A stretch of 5,145 nucleotides of DNA from an uncultured Muribaculaceae bacterium (GTDB lineage Bacteria > Bacteroidota > Bacteroidia > Bacteroidales > Muribaculaceae). The stretch spans positions 1-5,145 of the forward strand of contig CAKTOT010000124.1 of NCBI GenBank assembly GCA_934590135.1, written 5' to 3'. Under the pieces are notes generated by a model. The model was not told the DNA's origin. It was given only the letters and a program-made list of their open reading frames with translations, and did not search any database. The position numbers and the translations under genes are program-made. Below are positions 1-5,145 of the stretch, piece by piece. The number at the start of each line of letters is the position of its first letter. The first letter of the stretch is position 1.

Positions 1-489
1 TACCAGAGGAAGCCGAGCCGTAAATCGGTTGAGCGCACGCAGGCGCATATCCGGACCCGGGGCAATGTTGCCGCCGCGGTATACGCCGTCGGCGCTGACT
101 ATGTCGTAGGTGATGGCTGTGCCGATGTCTATAACCAGAATGTCACGATTGTCGTGGCATAGGCTGTAGGCGCCGATTGCGGCGGCCACACGATCCAGAC
201 CCAAGGTGTGGGGTGTGGCATAGGCTATACGTACCGGCATCGGTGTGTCCACGGACATTTCGATTGTATGTGGTGTCAACGAGTTTAGGGCCTCGATGAT
301 TGCCGGATTGTGCTCGCTCACGGTGCAGTATATGGCTGCCGAGGGCTTATGCTTGATGCAAAGTTTCTTAAGATCAGACGCTTGTAGCGTGCCGAACGTT
401 CTGCTCGCCACAATTTCAGCGCTGTTGCCATCCAGGATGTCAACTTTGACGCATGTGTTGCCTTGGTCTATGGTCAGATAATACGCCAT
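1..489 (-). CDS. coaX: Type III pantothenate kinase CoaX (N-terminal 163 residues; 3' end outside window)
   Basis: Type III pantothenate kinase phosphorylates pantothenate with ATP to 4'-phosphopantothenate, the first committed step of coenzyme A synthesis, in the cytosol. The reading frame starts at ATG 489-487 and stays open to the left edge, giving 163 residues; full-length family members are about 240-260 residues, so the C-terminal third is missing. Visible ASKHA-fold signatures are the phosphate-binding motif DQGNT at residues 8-12 followed by K15, the LGLDR motif at 96-100 with D99 at the position of the family's proposed catalytic base, the second phosphate motif DIGTAITYD at 121-129, and GGNIAPG at 139-145. 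The start is well fixed because the DxGNT motif normally lies within the first ten residues and no other ATG is close upstream. It is separated from the thioesterase gene by 256 bp and probably has its own promoter. Identification is very secure; only the missing end limits it. Confidence 0.96.
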   Translation of the reverse strand, partial: MAYYLTIDQGNTCVKVDILDGNSAEIVASRTFGTLQASDLKKLCIKHKPSAAIYCTVSEHNPAIIEALNSLTPHTIEMSVDTPMPVRIAYATPHTLGLDRVAAAIGAYSLCHDNRDILVIDIGTAITYDIVSADGVYRGGNIAPGPDMRLRALNRFTARLPLV

Positions 490-497
490 AATCTCGG

Positions 498-505
498 CAA
501 AATTA
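498..505 (-). promoter_or_regulatory. Candidate Bacteroidetes -7 promoter box of coaX
   Basis: Read on the minus strand this is TAATTTTG, an exact match to the Bacteroidetes housekeeping-sigma -7 consensus TAnnTTTG. It lies only 8 bases before the coaX ATG (489-487), inside an AT-rich stretch. No convincing TTTG -33 element is seen at the usual distance. If it is used, transcription would begin within a few bases of the start codon, giving a nearly leaderless mRNA. A TATATAAT sequence further upstream (about 551-558) is an alternative that would leave a leader of about 50 bases. The consensus is known; its use here is inferred. Confidence 0.35.
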
Positions 506-590
506 GCATAATTCCGCCGCATTACGCATATTTCGGGACACTTTTTAACATTATATAAGGTCGAAACGGTCGTTGCTTGTTCGGATAAGA

Positions 591-611
591 GGCTCGGCGG
601 CCGTCCGAGGC
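591..611. repeat. Imperfect GC-rich palindrome between the thioesterase gene and coaX
   Basis: The two arms CTCGG (593-597) and CCGAG (605-609) can pair around a 7-base GC-rich loop, with one more G-C pair at the outer ends. No T-run follows directly on either strand. It may add structure to the coaX leader region if transcription starts upstream, or be a protein-binding site. At five base pairs in GC-rich DNA, chance is also a fair explanation. Confidence 0.25.
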
Positions 612-639
612 GGTGCCTGTCATCGGCTTTGCGGTCGCC

Positions 640-682
640 AAAACGTGCATCGGCGGGCTCTCGTGGCCGAGCCTGCCGATGC
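640..682 (-). terminator. Strong stem-loop, candidate terminator of the ftsX-to-thioesterase operon
   Basis: Bases 647-660 pair with 669-682 to form a 14-bp stem around an 8-base loop (661-668). The only flaw is at 655/674, which is a G-T wobble on the plus strand and an A-C mismatch on the minus strand. Reading leftward in the direction of the genes, the stem is followed after three bases by TTTT (643-640). It begins 64 bases past the thioesterase stop codon and precedes the coaX promoter region, where an operon terminator would be expected. The T-run is short for a classical intrinsic terminator, so it could instead protect the 3' end or act with Rho. The inverted repeat itself is read directly; its role is inferred. 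Confidence 0.5.
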
Positions 683-706
683 GATATGTGGGGCCGATTC
701 TTGTTG

Positions 707-728
707 TTTTTTTTGGGGGGGGGAGGGG
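707..728. repeat. Homopolymer tract T8-G9-A-G4
   Basis: The plus strand reads eight T (707-714), nine G (715-723), one A and four G (725-728). On the coding strand of the neighbouring genes this is a C-rich block followed by eight A. It starts 18 bases after the thioesterase stop codon and lies before the hairpin at 647-682. Tracts of this length are prone to slipped-strand length change and to sequencing error, and the G-rich strand could form quadruplex-like structures. It lies outside any called reading frame, so an on/off frameshift switch is not apparent. Confidence 0.85.
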
Positions 729-745
729 ATGTCAGTGAGGCTGTG

Positions 746-1588
746 TCAGCCTTTTTTCCATACGATATGGGCGGCGCATACGCGCTTGCCCTCGCGCAGC
801 AGTTCGACATCGGAGGCTTGGGCGGGAGCGGCTGTGTCCGCTTGTGGCGTGTCGTGCGCTGTAATGCCGTTGTCCTGAGCAGCTATGGCGGCGATATCGC
901 GTGCCGTGACGGCGACATCGTGTGCCGCTACATCTACTGTCTGCCCGTAGAGACATTCGTGCTGGTAGATGATATCGAGCTGCGCTATGCGGTGCGTGTC
1001 GTAGTGTTCGAGCGGCCAGATGTCAAGCATGGTCTCTATGTAACGTACCGAATTGACATGGCGGTTGATGTCAATATCTGAGTATCGCCACGTGTATGAG
1101 GTGTGTATGTCTTCGGGTGGACATGGCGGGATGCGCCCTGGACGCGGTACGGTGATGCCGTCGGCTCCGACGATCAGGCCGTCCAGCCCGAGTACAGAGA
1201 TGTCGGCCGGGGTACGGTCGGCGGTATTTATGGCGGCCCAGACGGTGCGTGCTTCGCCTATGGTGTTGCCGTCTTCGCCGGTGATGCGCATGCAGCGTGT
1301 GCTGTACAGGCGGTTGACATCTTCTATCCAGGTGTGGAGCGCAAAACTATGGTTGAAGCGCGGCCATCGCTGCATTGACAGTGCCATACGCGAGAGCACC
1401 CATCCGATACCGTGTTGTGACAGGTCGGTGTATCCGATGCCCAGGAGGTTGGCGTGTTGTGTGGCCACCTCGATGATGCGTTCGGTCATCAACGCCGGGG
1501 ATATTGTGCCTCGGGCATCACATTCGGCGGCGGTGAGCATATACTCGTGAGTCAGTCGCAAGTCTTTGTCCGTAAGTCCCGGTTTCAT
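746..1588 (-). CDS. Acyl-ACP thioesterase (FatA/FatB-like double hot-dog) with Ala/Asp-rich repeat insert
   Basis: Acyl-acyl-carrier-protein thioesterases hydrolyse acyl-ACP to free fatty acid and ACP, in the cytosol, ending or diverting fatty-acid synthesis. The 280-residue protein has two hot-dog halves. The N-terminal half holds the TERIIEVATQHA helix (35-46) and the GWVLSRM strand (62-68). The C-terminal half carries the plant-FatB-like catalytic motif DIDINRHVNS (171-180), with D173, N175 and H177, and an EC pair (E211, C212) matching the Glu-Cys that completes the active site in plant enzymes. The protein ends in the usual CAAHIVW strand (271-277). Bacterial homologues are about 245-250 residues; the extra length comes from an insert at roughly 220-260 made of degenerate heptads. 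ATG 1588 is chosen because it leaves about 14 residues before the first hot-dog strand; Met17 would cut into it. The gene follows queA by 38 bp and is probably last in the operon. The family is secure; chain-length preference cannot be read. Confidence 0.93.
   Translation of the reverse strand: MKPGLTDKDLRLTHEYMLTAAECDARGTISPALMTERIIEVATQHANLLGIGYTDLSQHGIGWVLSRMALSMQRWPRFNHSFALHTWIEDVNRLYSTRCMRITGEDGNTIGEARTVWAAINTADRTPADISVLGLDGLIVGADGITVPRPGRIPPCPPEDIHTSYTWRYSDIDINRHVNSVRYIETMLDIWPLEHYDTHRIAQLDIIYQHECLYGQTVDVAAHDVAVTARDIAAIAAQDNGITAHDTPQADTAAPAQASDVELLREGKRVCAAHIVWKKG
846..931 (-). repeat. Degenerate 21-bp tandem repeat inside the thioesterase gene
   Basis: On the minus strand, unit 911-931 and the adjacent unit 890-910 match at 17 of 21 bases (each has the core CGGCAC, CGAT and TCGCC). 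A more diverged copy is recognisable at 846-865, with an eroded unit between. The units encode the heptads VAAHDVA, VTARDIA, a degenerate AIAAQDNG, then ITAHDTP, residues 220-248. They expand the loop between the last two beta strands of the C-terminal hot-dog domain. In-frame duplication followed by drift is the simplest explanation. Confidence 0.7.
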
Positions 1589-1626
1589 TTGCCTAAATAT
1601 GTCGATGATTTCTATGTGTTTGCTTA

Positions 1627-2679
1627 TCAGTCGATAATGAGCATCGCATCGCCGTATGCACCAAACTGATATTTCTCCTTAATGGCTACTTTGTAAGCAT
1701 CCATAATGGTGTCGTATCCGCCGAAAGCGGCGGCCATCATCAGCATTGTGGACAGCGGTAGGTGAAAGTTGGTGACCATGGCGGTGGCGACGGTGAAGTC
1801 GTAGGGCGGGAATACGAATTTGTTGGTCCAGCCTTCGTAGACTTTCATATGTCCGCCCAGAGTGACGGCGCTGCATATTCCACGGAGTACGGATGCACCG
1901 ACGGCGCATACTTGCTTGCCGGCGTCTTTGACGCGGTTGACATGGTCTACCAGTGATTGCGGTGCAAACATCTGTTCGCTGTCCATACGGTGCTTGGTGA
2001 GGTCTTCGACGTCTATTTCGCGGAAGGTGCCTAATCCGCAGTGTACGGTCAGATAATCGGTTTCGACGCCTTTGATTTCGAGGCGTTTGAGCAATTCGCG
2101 GCTGAAGTGTGTGCCGGCAGCCGGGGCCACTACGGCGCCTTCTTTGCTTGCAAAGATGGTCTGATAGCGCTCGGCGTCTTCCGGCTCGGGTTCGCGTTTG
2201 ATGTAGTCGGGCAGGGGAGTCATACCAAGTCGATATAGCTGCTCCTTGAACTCGTCGTGCGGTGCGTCGTATAGGAAGCGCAGCGTGCGGCCGCGCGAGG
2301 TGGTGTTGTCGATGACTTCGGCCACCATAGATTCGTCTTCGCCAAAGTACAACTTGTTGCCTATGCGTATTTTGCGTGCCGGTTCGACGAGAACGTCCCA
2401 CAGCTTGTTGTCGCTGTTGAGTTCGCGCAGCAGGAACACTTCTATGCGTGCTCCGGTCTTTTCTTTGTTTCCGTACAGACGTGCGGGAAAGACTTTGGTG
2501 TCGTTGTAGAGCATCAGATCGCCTTCATCGAAGTAGTCGATGATGTCTTTGAATATACGATGCTCCAATTGGCCTGTCTTGCGGTGTACCACCATCAGTC
2601 GGGCACCATCGCGGTCTTGGCTGGGGTACTGGGCGATAAGCGATTCGGGAAGCTGGTATTTGAATTGCGAAAGTTTCAT
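1627..2679 (-). CDS. queA: S-adenosylmethionine:tRNA ribosyltransferase-isomerase QueA
   Basis: QueA transfers and isomerises the ribosyl moiety of S-adenosylmethionine onto 7-aminomethyl-7-deazaguanine at the wobble position of GUN-anticodon tRNAs, forming epoxyqueuosine, in the cytosol. The 350-residue length is normal for the family. Recognisable blocks are MKLSQFKYQLPESLIA at the N-terminus, YNDTKVFPARLYG (58-70), GMTPLPDYI (152-160), GAVVAPAAGTHFS (181-193), HCGLGTFREIDVEDL (213-227), HRMDSEQM (230-237), TNKFVFPPYDF (285-295), TNFHLPLSTMLM (303-314) and YGDAMLI (342-348). The ATG at 2679 gives the conserved MKLSQF start and lies 40 bp past the truB stop, behind an A-rich leader without a clear Shine-Dalgarno site. 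The block usually reading GTT-hydrophobic-MR or GTTSVR is GASVLR here (261-266), and the usual APTA-x-LHF is APAAGTHF (185-192), both modest departures. Identification is very secure. Confidence 0.97.
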   Translation of the reverse strand: MKLSQFKYQLPESLIAQYPSQDRDGARLMVVHRKTGQLEHRIFKDIIDYFDEGDLMLYNDTKVFPARLYGNKEKTGARIEVFLLRELNSDNKLWDVLVEPARKIRIGNKLYFGEDESMVAEVIDNTTSRGRTLRFLYDAPHDEFKEQLYRLGMTPLPDYIKREPEPEDAERYQTIFASKEGAVVAPAAGTHFSRELLKRLEIKGVETDYLTVHCGLGTFREIDVEDLTKHRMDSEQMFAPQSLVDHVNRVKDAGKQVCAVGASVLRGICSAVTLGGHMKVYEGWTNKFVFPPYDFTVATAMVTNFHLPLSTMLMMAAAFGGYDTIMDAYKVAIKEKYQFGAYGDAMLIID

Positions 2680-2719
2680 ATCTGTATTTTGTGTTTTTTG
2701 CTTTTTTGGAGTGGTGTTT

Positions 2720-3493
2720 TCATGCTTTGTCTTCGTGCTCTACTACGGGACTTTGGCGTATCAGAGCGGCCATACGGTCGGGCGACAGGCACATATCGGC
2801 GGAGACTTCGCCTACTTGTGTGCGGCGTAGAGCGGACAGGTGTGCGCCGGAGTGTAGTGCTTCGCCGATGTCGCGAGCGAGTGCGCGTATGTATGTGCCT
2901 TTGCTGCATACTACGCGTATGGTGATGCTTTGCTGCGAGTACTCGAGTAGCTCTATCTCATCGATTACCAGTAGTTTGGGCTTCAACTCCACTTCTTCGC
3001 CTTGGCGAGCCATTTGGTAGGCGCGGACGCCGTTGATTTTGCATGCCGAGAACGATGGCGGGGTCTGGCTTATAGGCCCGTGAAAGCGGCGCAGGACTTC
3101 TTCGACGCCTTCGCGAGTGATGTGTTCGGTGGGGTAGGTGGCATCTATTTCGGTTTCGAGGTCGAAGGAGGGCGTGGTGGCGCCTAATGCTATGGTGGCT
3201 ATGTATTCCTTGACGCCGGTCTGAAGGCTTTCGATAAGCTTGGTGGCACGTCCGGTGCACACTATCATTACGCCGGTGGCCAGCGGATCGAGCGTTCCGG
3301 CATGTCCCACCTTGAACTTTTTGACGCCGAGGCGACGCATAATGGCGCCGCGTACGCGTTTCACGGCATCAAAAGATGTCCATCCCAGCGGTTTGTCCAG
3401 GTATATGACTTCGCCTTCCACCCAGTCCATGGGACGTAGCGGCGTTTCGGCATCCACAATAGTCGTGGCTTGTGTGACAGTGTCTTGTGTCAT
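2720..3493 (-). CDS. truB: tRNA pseudouridine(55) synthase TruB
   Basis: TruB isomerises uridine 55 in the T-loop of most tRNAs to pseudouridine and also helps tRNA folding. Its catalytic signature GHAGTLDPLATGV is at residues 63-75, with D69 the nucleophilic aspartate. KEY at 95-97 supplies the tyrosine that stacks on the target base. QTPPSFSACKINGVRAY (143-159) and CSKGTYIRALARDIG (196-210) are the other family blocks. The frame is open further upstream to an ATG at 3595, but the extra 34 residues are Arg-rich, unlike any TruB N-terminus, and overlap uppP by more than 100 bases. The start at 3493 is preferred: it gives 257 residues and an ATGA overlap with the uppP stop, implying translational coupling. 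Even so, about 26 residues precede the usual start of the fold (EGEVIYLDKP), a slightly long Thr/Asp-rich tail. A short form without a C-terminal PUA domain is typical of Bacteroidetes. Confidence 0.96.
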   Translation of the reverse strand: MTQDTVTQATTIVDAETPLRPMDWVEGEVIYLDKPLGWTSFDAVKRVRGAIMRRLGVKKFKVGHAGTLDPLATGVMIVCTGRATKLIESLQTGVKEYIATIALGATTPSFDLETEIDATYPTEHITREGVEEVLRRFHGPISQTPPSFSACKINGVRAYQMARQGEEVELKPKLLVIDEIELLEYSQQSITIRVVCSKGTYIRALARDIGEALHSGAHLSALRRTQVGEVSADMCLSPDRMAALIRQSPVVEHEDKA

Positions 3494-4326
3494 CCTAAAA
3501 TGAGGCACAGTGCGCCGACGATGAGACAGTAAAGGGCAAACCACACGAGGCGGCCGCGTTTGACGAGTTCGATCATCCATTTGCAGGCGATGCATCCCGA
3601 GACGAATGCTGCTATGAAGCCCACGGCGAGTGCGCCGAGGCTGACGCCGCCGACTACGCCGTCTCCGCTGATGCCTTTATAGACATCCAGCAGGCCTTGG
3701 CCGAGGATGGGGATGATTACCATAAGGAACGAGAATTTGGCGACCTTGTCGCGGCGATTGCCCAAAAGGATACCCGTGGCGATGGTGGTGCCGCTGCGGC
3801 TCAGTCCCGGGATTACGGCTACGGCTTGGGCGCACCCGATGATGAAGGCGTCAAAGTAGCCTATGGGGCGGCCCGAGGACATACTGTCGCGAACGCCGCG
3901 ACGTCGTATCGAGGGCAGCGTGCGCGTGAAGTATGCAAAGCTTAGTAGCACTGCGGTGACACATAGGCTGATGCCGACGACTGCGAGGTTGGCGCCGAAG
4001 AGTCCTTCGACTTGTTCCTTGAAGCATACCCCTACGATGCCTACGGGTATGCACGACACGAGTATTTTGCATACCAGCGAGGTGTTTTCGTCGCGGCGCA
4101 GGTTGAAGAAAGAGCGGCACATTCCGCTGAATTCGTGCCATAGTATGACGATGGTACTCAGTACGGTGGCTACGTGAAGCGCCACATCGTATTGCATTGA
4201 GTCCGCTCCGGCCATATTCAGGCCCAGTAAGTCTTGGCATATTTCGAGATGCCCGGACGAACTTATGGGCAGATATTCGGAAAGGCCTTGCACAAGGCCC
4301 AGTATAAGCGAGTCTATGATGTCCAT
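3490..4326 (-). CDS. uppP: Undecaprenyl-diphosphate phosphatase UppP (BacA)
   Basis: UppP dephosphorylates undecaprenyl diphosphate to undecaprenyl phosphate, recycling the lipid carrier for peptidoglycan and other cell-envelope polymers, and confers bacitracin tolerance when abundant. It is an inner-membrane protein of 278 residues, the usual size, with hydrophobic segments at about 46-63, 84-101, 112-133, 157-175, 197-216, 224-247 and 258-277. The two active-site motifs are present: the (E/Q)xxxE motif as Q13-GLS-E17 followed by YLPISSSGH (18-26), and PGLSRSGTT (173-181), with S176 and R177 in the catalytic loop. The first acidic position of the E. coli enzyme is glutamine here, a variant allowed by the known family motif. 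ATG 4326 places the first motif at the expected distance from the N-terminus. It follows the DUF3098 gene by 12 bp and overlaps truB by 4 bases. Identification is very secure. Confidence 0.97.
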   Translation of the reverse strand: MDIIDSLILGLVQGLSEYLPISSSGHLEICQDLLGLNMAGADSMQYDVALHVATVLSTIVILWHEFSGMCRSFFNLRRDENTSLVCKILVSCIPVGIVGVCFKEQVEGLFGANLAVVGISLCVTAVLLSFAYFTRTLPSIRRRGVRDSMSSGRPIGYFDAFIIGCAQAVAVIPGLSRSGTTIATGILLGNRRDKVAKFSFLMVIIPILGQGLLDVYKGISGDGVVGGVSLGALAVGFIAAFVSGCIACKWMIELVKRGRLVWFALYCLIVGALCLILG

Positions 4327-4338
4327 GTGTGTGCGGGC

Positions 4339-4680
4339 TTAGTCGTTGGCTTTATCGGATTTTTTGTCTTTGGGACGAATGATAATGCCCACAGCCATAG
4401 CCACGAAGCCCAGGAAGGCGAACAGCGGTCCGATGACTATGCGGCGTGTGCTGAAGATGTCCGGGTTGAAGTTGTCGGGGGTGCTGCCGCTGCCCAGCAT
4501 CAACAAAAAGCCGAGGACTATGGCTGCGCCGGCGCATCCCATGATTATGAAATTGAGACGTTCCAGCGGCTGATGTGCGCGGTCCTGTTTTTTTAGCTTT
4601 GTGCCCGTCTTGGCGGGCGATGCTTGTATGGGCTTGGTGGCTTTTGACGCCTTAGCGCCGGATGAATTCTTTTGCTCCAT
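4339..4680 (-). CDS. DUF3098 family small two-helix membrane protein
   Basis: This 113-residue protein matches the DUF3098 pattern found in Bacteroidetes next to ftsX; its function is not established. A Lys/Ala/Ser-rich, positively charged N-terminal tail (about 1-36) is followed by a first transmembrane helix (about 43-63), a short polar loop containing GSGSTPDNFNPDIFSTRR (63-80), which holds the family's most conserved residues, a second helix (about 81-101), and a charged KPKDKK-like C-terminus. Both ends are Lys/Arg-rich, which by the positive-inside rule puts them in the cytoplasm. The start codon shares one base with the ftsX stop (TAATG), so translation is probably coupled. Its invariant position between ftsX and uppP suggests an envelope or division-linked accessory role, which is inference only. 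Confidence 0.88.
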   Translation of the reverse strand: MEQKNSSGAKASKATKPIQASPAKTGTKLKKQDRAHQPLERLNFIIMGCAGAAIVLGFLLMLGSGSTPDNFNPDIFSTRRIVIGPLFAFLGFVAMAVGIIIRPKDKKSDKAND

Positions 4681-5145
4681 TATTTTTTGAAAAGTTGGTC
4701 GTAATTCTTATTGAGGTATCTATTGGCGGACCATGCGGCGGCAAGTCCGCATACAGCCATGCCGCATACGGCGAGGGCAGCGCAGATTAGAGCGACATCG
4801 TTCCAGCCTATCATAGCAGCGATATCTGTATCTGCATACGGCAGGTAGGCGCGTGCGCCGCAGAGTATGGCCGAGGCTATGATTGCGCCACTCAGCCCGG
4901 CCATTATGCCCATTCGGACAAAGGGCCGACGTATAAATCCGCGCCGTGCGCCCACCAGCTTCATGGTGTGTATGATAAATCGCCGTCCGTATATGGCTAC
5001 GCTTATTGTGTTGTTTATCAGTACAAAGCTGATGAGTAGCAGTGCCAGCGCCACGGCGGCGGGTACCAGCATTAGGGTGTTCATATTACGGCTGACGCTG
5101 TCGGCTACATTGCTCTGTGCTACTACGCTTTCGACTGCCGGGTAT
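4680..5145 (-). CDS. ftsX: Cell division protein FtsX (C-terminal 154 residues; 5' end outside window)
   Basis: FtsX is the membrane subunit of the FtsEX ABC-type complex, which at the division septum couples ATP hydrolysis by FtsE to activation of peptidoglycan hydrolases. The frame is open from the right edge (first complete codon at 5144) to TAA at 4682-4680. An ATG at 5084 lies inside the gene and is not the start: the upstream codons read YPAVESVVAQSNVADSVSRN, the expected end of the extracytoplasmic loop. Three hydrophobic segments follow, at about 24-45, 77-97 and 115-137 of the visible part, matching helices 2-4 of the four-helix FtsX topology. Between the first two lies the family signature AIYGRRFIIHTMKLVGARRGFIRRPF (50-75), whose key residues are the RR pair, LVGA and the RRPF end. 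Family length is about 290-300 residues, so roughly half is missing. The stop codon overlaps the DUF3098 start. Confidence 0.95.
   Translation of the reverse strand, partial: YPAVESVVAQSNVADSVSRNMNTLMLVPAAVALALLLISFVLINNTISVAIYGRRFIIHTMKLVGARRGFIRRPFVRMGIMAGLSGAIIASAILCGARAYLPYADTDIAAMIGWNDVALICAALAVCGMAVCGLAAAWSANRYLNKNYDQLFKK

Noticed and set aside
522..650. A minus-strand open frame of 42 codons (MHVLATAKPM...) upstream of coaX.
   Set aside because: It starts inside the hairpin stem, has no recognisable motif or hydrophobic segment, and has a composition typical of chance frames in GC-rich DNA.
738..757. On the plus strand, GGCTG-TGT-CAGCC followed by six T resembles an intrinsic terminator.
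   Set aside because: The stem is only five or six pairs, the T-run is the complement of the thioesterase's C-terminal Lys-Lys codons, and no plus-strand gene leads into it.
629..1081. A plus-strand open frame of 150 codons across the homopolymer tract and the thioesterase 3' end.
   Set aside because: It is antisense to a well-supported gene, has no family resemblance, and its N-terminal Gly-rich part is simply the G9 tract translated.
1679..2401. A 240-codon Arg/His-rich minus-strand frame.
   Set aside because: It is a shifted-frame shadow of queA, with low-complexity Arg/His composition and no family signature.
3494..3595. A 34-residue N-terminal extension of TruB from an upstream ATG.
   Set aside because: The extension is Arg/Pro-rich, unlike TruB, and overlaps the uppP coding sequence; the ATGA start at 3493 explains the junction better.
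4680..5084. A 134-residue membrane protein starting at ATG 5084.
   Set aside because: The frame continues without a stop to the right edge and the upstream codons fit the FtsX extracytoplasmic loop, so it is a partial ftsX and not a separate small gene.

Overview
The window looks like a chromosomal segment of a Bacteroidetes bacterium, most likely order Bacteroidales. This rests on protein sequence character (a Bacteroides-like QueA and a DUF3098 protein), on the gene order ftsX - DUF3098 - uppP - truB - queA, on the absence of clear Shine-Dalgarno sites with A-rich leaders instead, and on a Bacteroidetes-type -7 box (TAnnTTTG) before coaX. The fairly GC-rich coding sequence would suit a Muribaculaceae-like lineage, but that family-level guess is weak.

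All seven genes lie on the minus strand, so transcription runs from the right edge to the left. From right to left they are: the C-terminal part of ftsX (4680-5145, cut by the window edge); a small two-helix DUF3098 membrane protein (4339-4680); uppP/bacA, undecaprenyl-diphosphate phosphatase (3490-4326); truB, tRNA pseudouridine-55 synthase (2720-3493); queA, the queuosine-pathway ribosyltransferase-isomerase (1627-2679); an acyl-ACP thioesterase (746-1588); and, after a 256-bp gap, the N-terminal part of coaX, type III pantothenate kinase (1-489, cut by the left edge). The first six are packed tightly: a 1-base TAATG overlap (ftsX/DUF3098), 12 bp, a 4-base ATGA overlap (uppP/truB), 40 bp and 38 bp. 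They look like one operon combining divisome/envelope functions, tRNA modification and fatty-acid release.

The gap at 490-745 is the only sizeable non-coding stretch. It holds a T8-G9 homopolymer tract just past the thioesterase stop, a 14-bp-stem hairpin that is a candidate operon terminator, a weaker imperfect palindrome, and a promoter-like box so close to the coaX ATG that the coaX transcript might be almost leaderless.

I found no mobile element, CRISPR array, tRNA, rRNA or evident novel defence or biosynthetic system. The most unusual items are a degenerate 21-bp tandem repeat that inserts an Ala/Asp-rich segment into the thioesterase, and the structured intergenic region with its long homopolymer. 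Otherwise this is a normal core-genome region.
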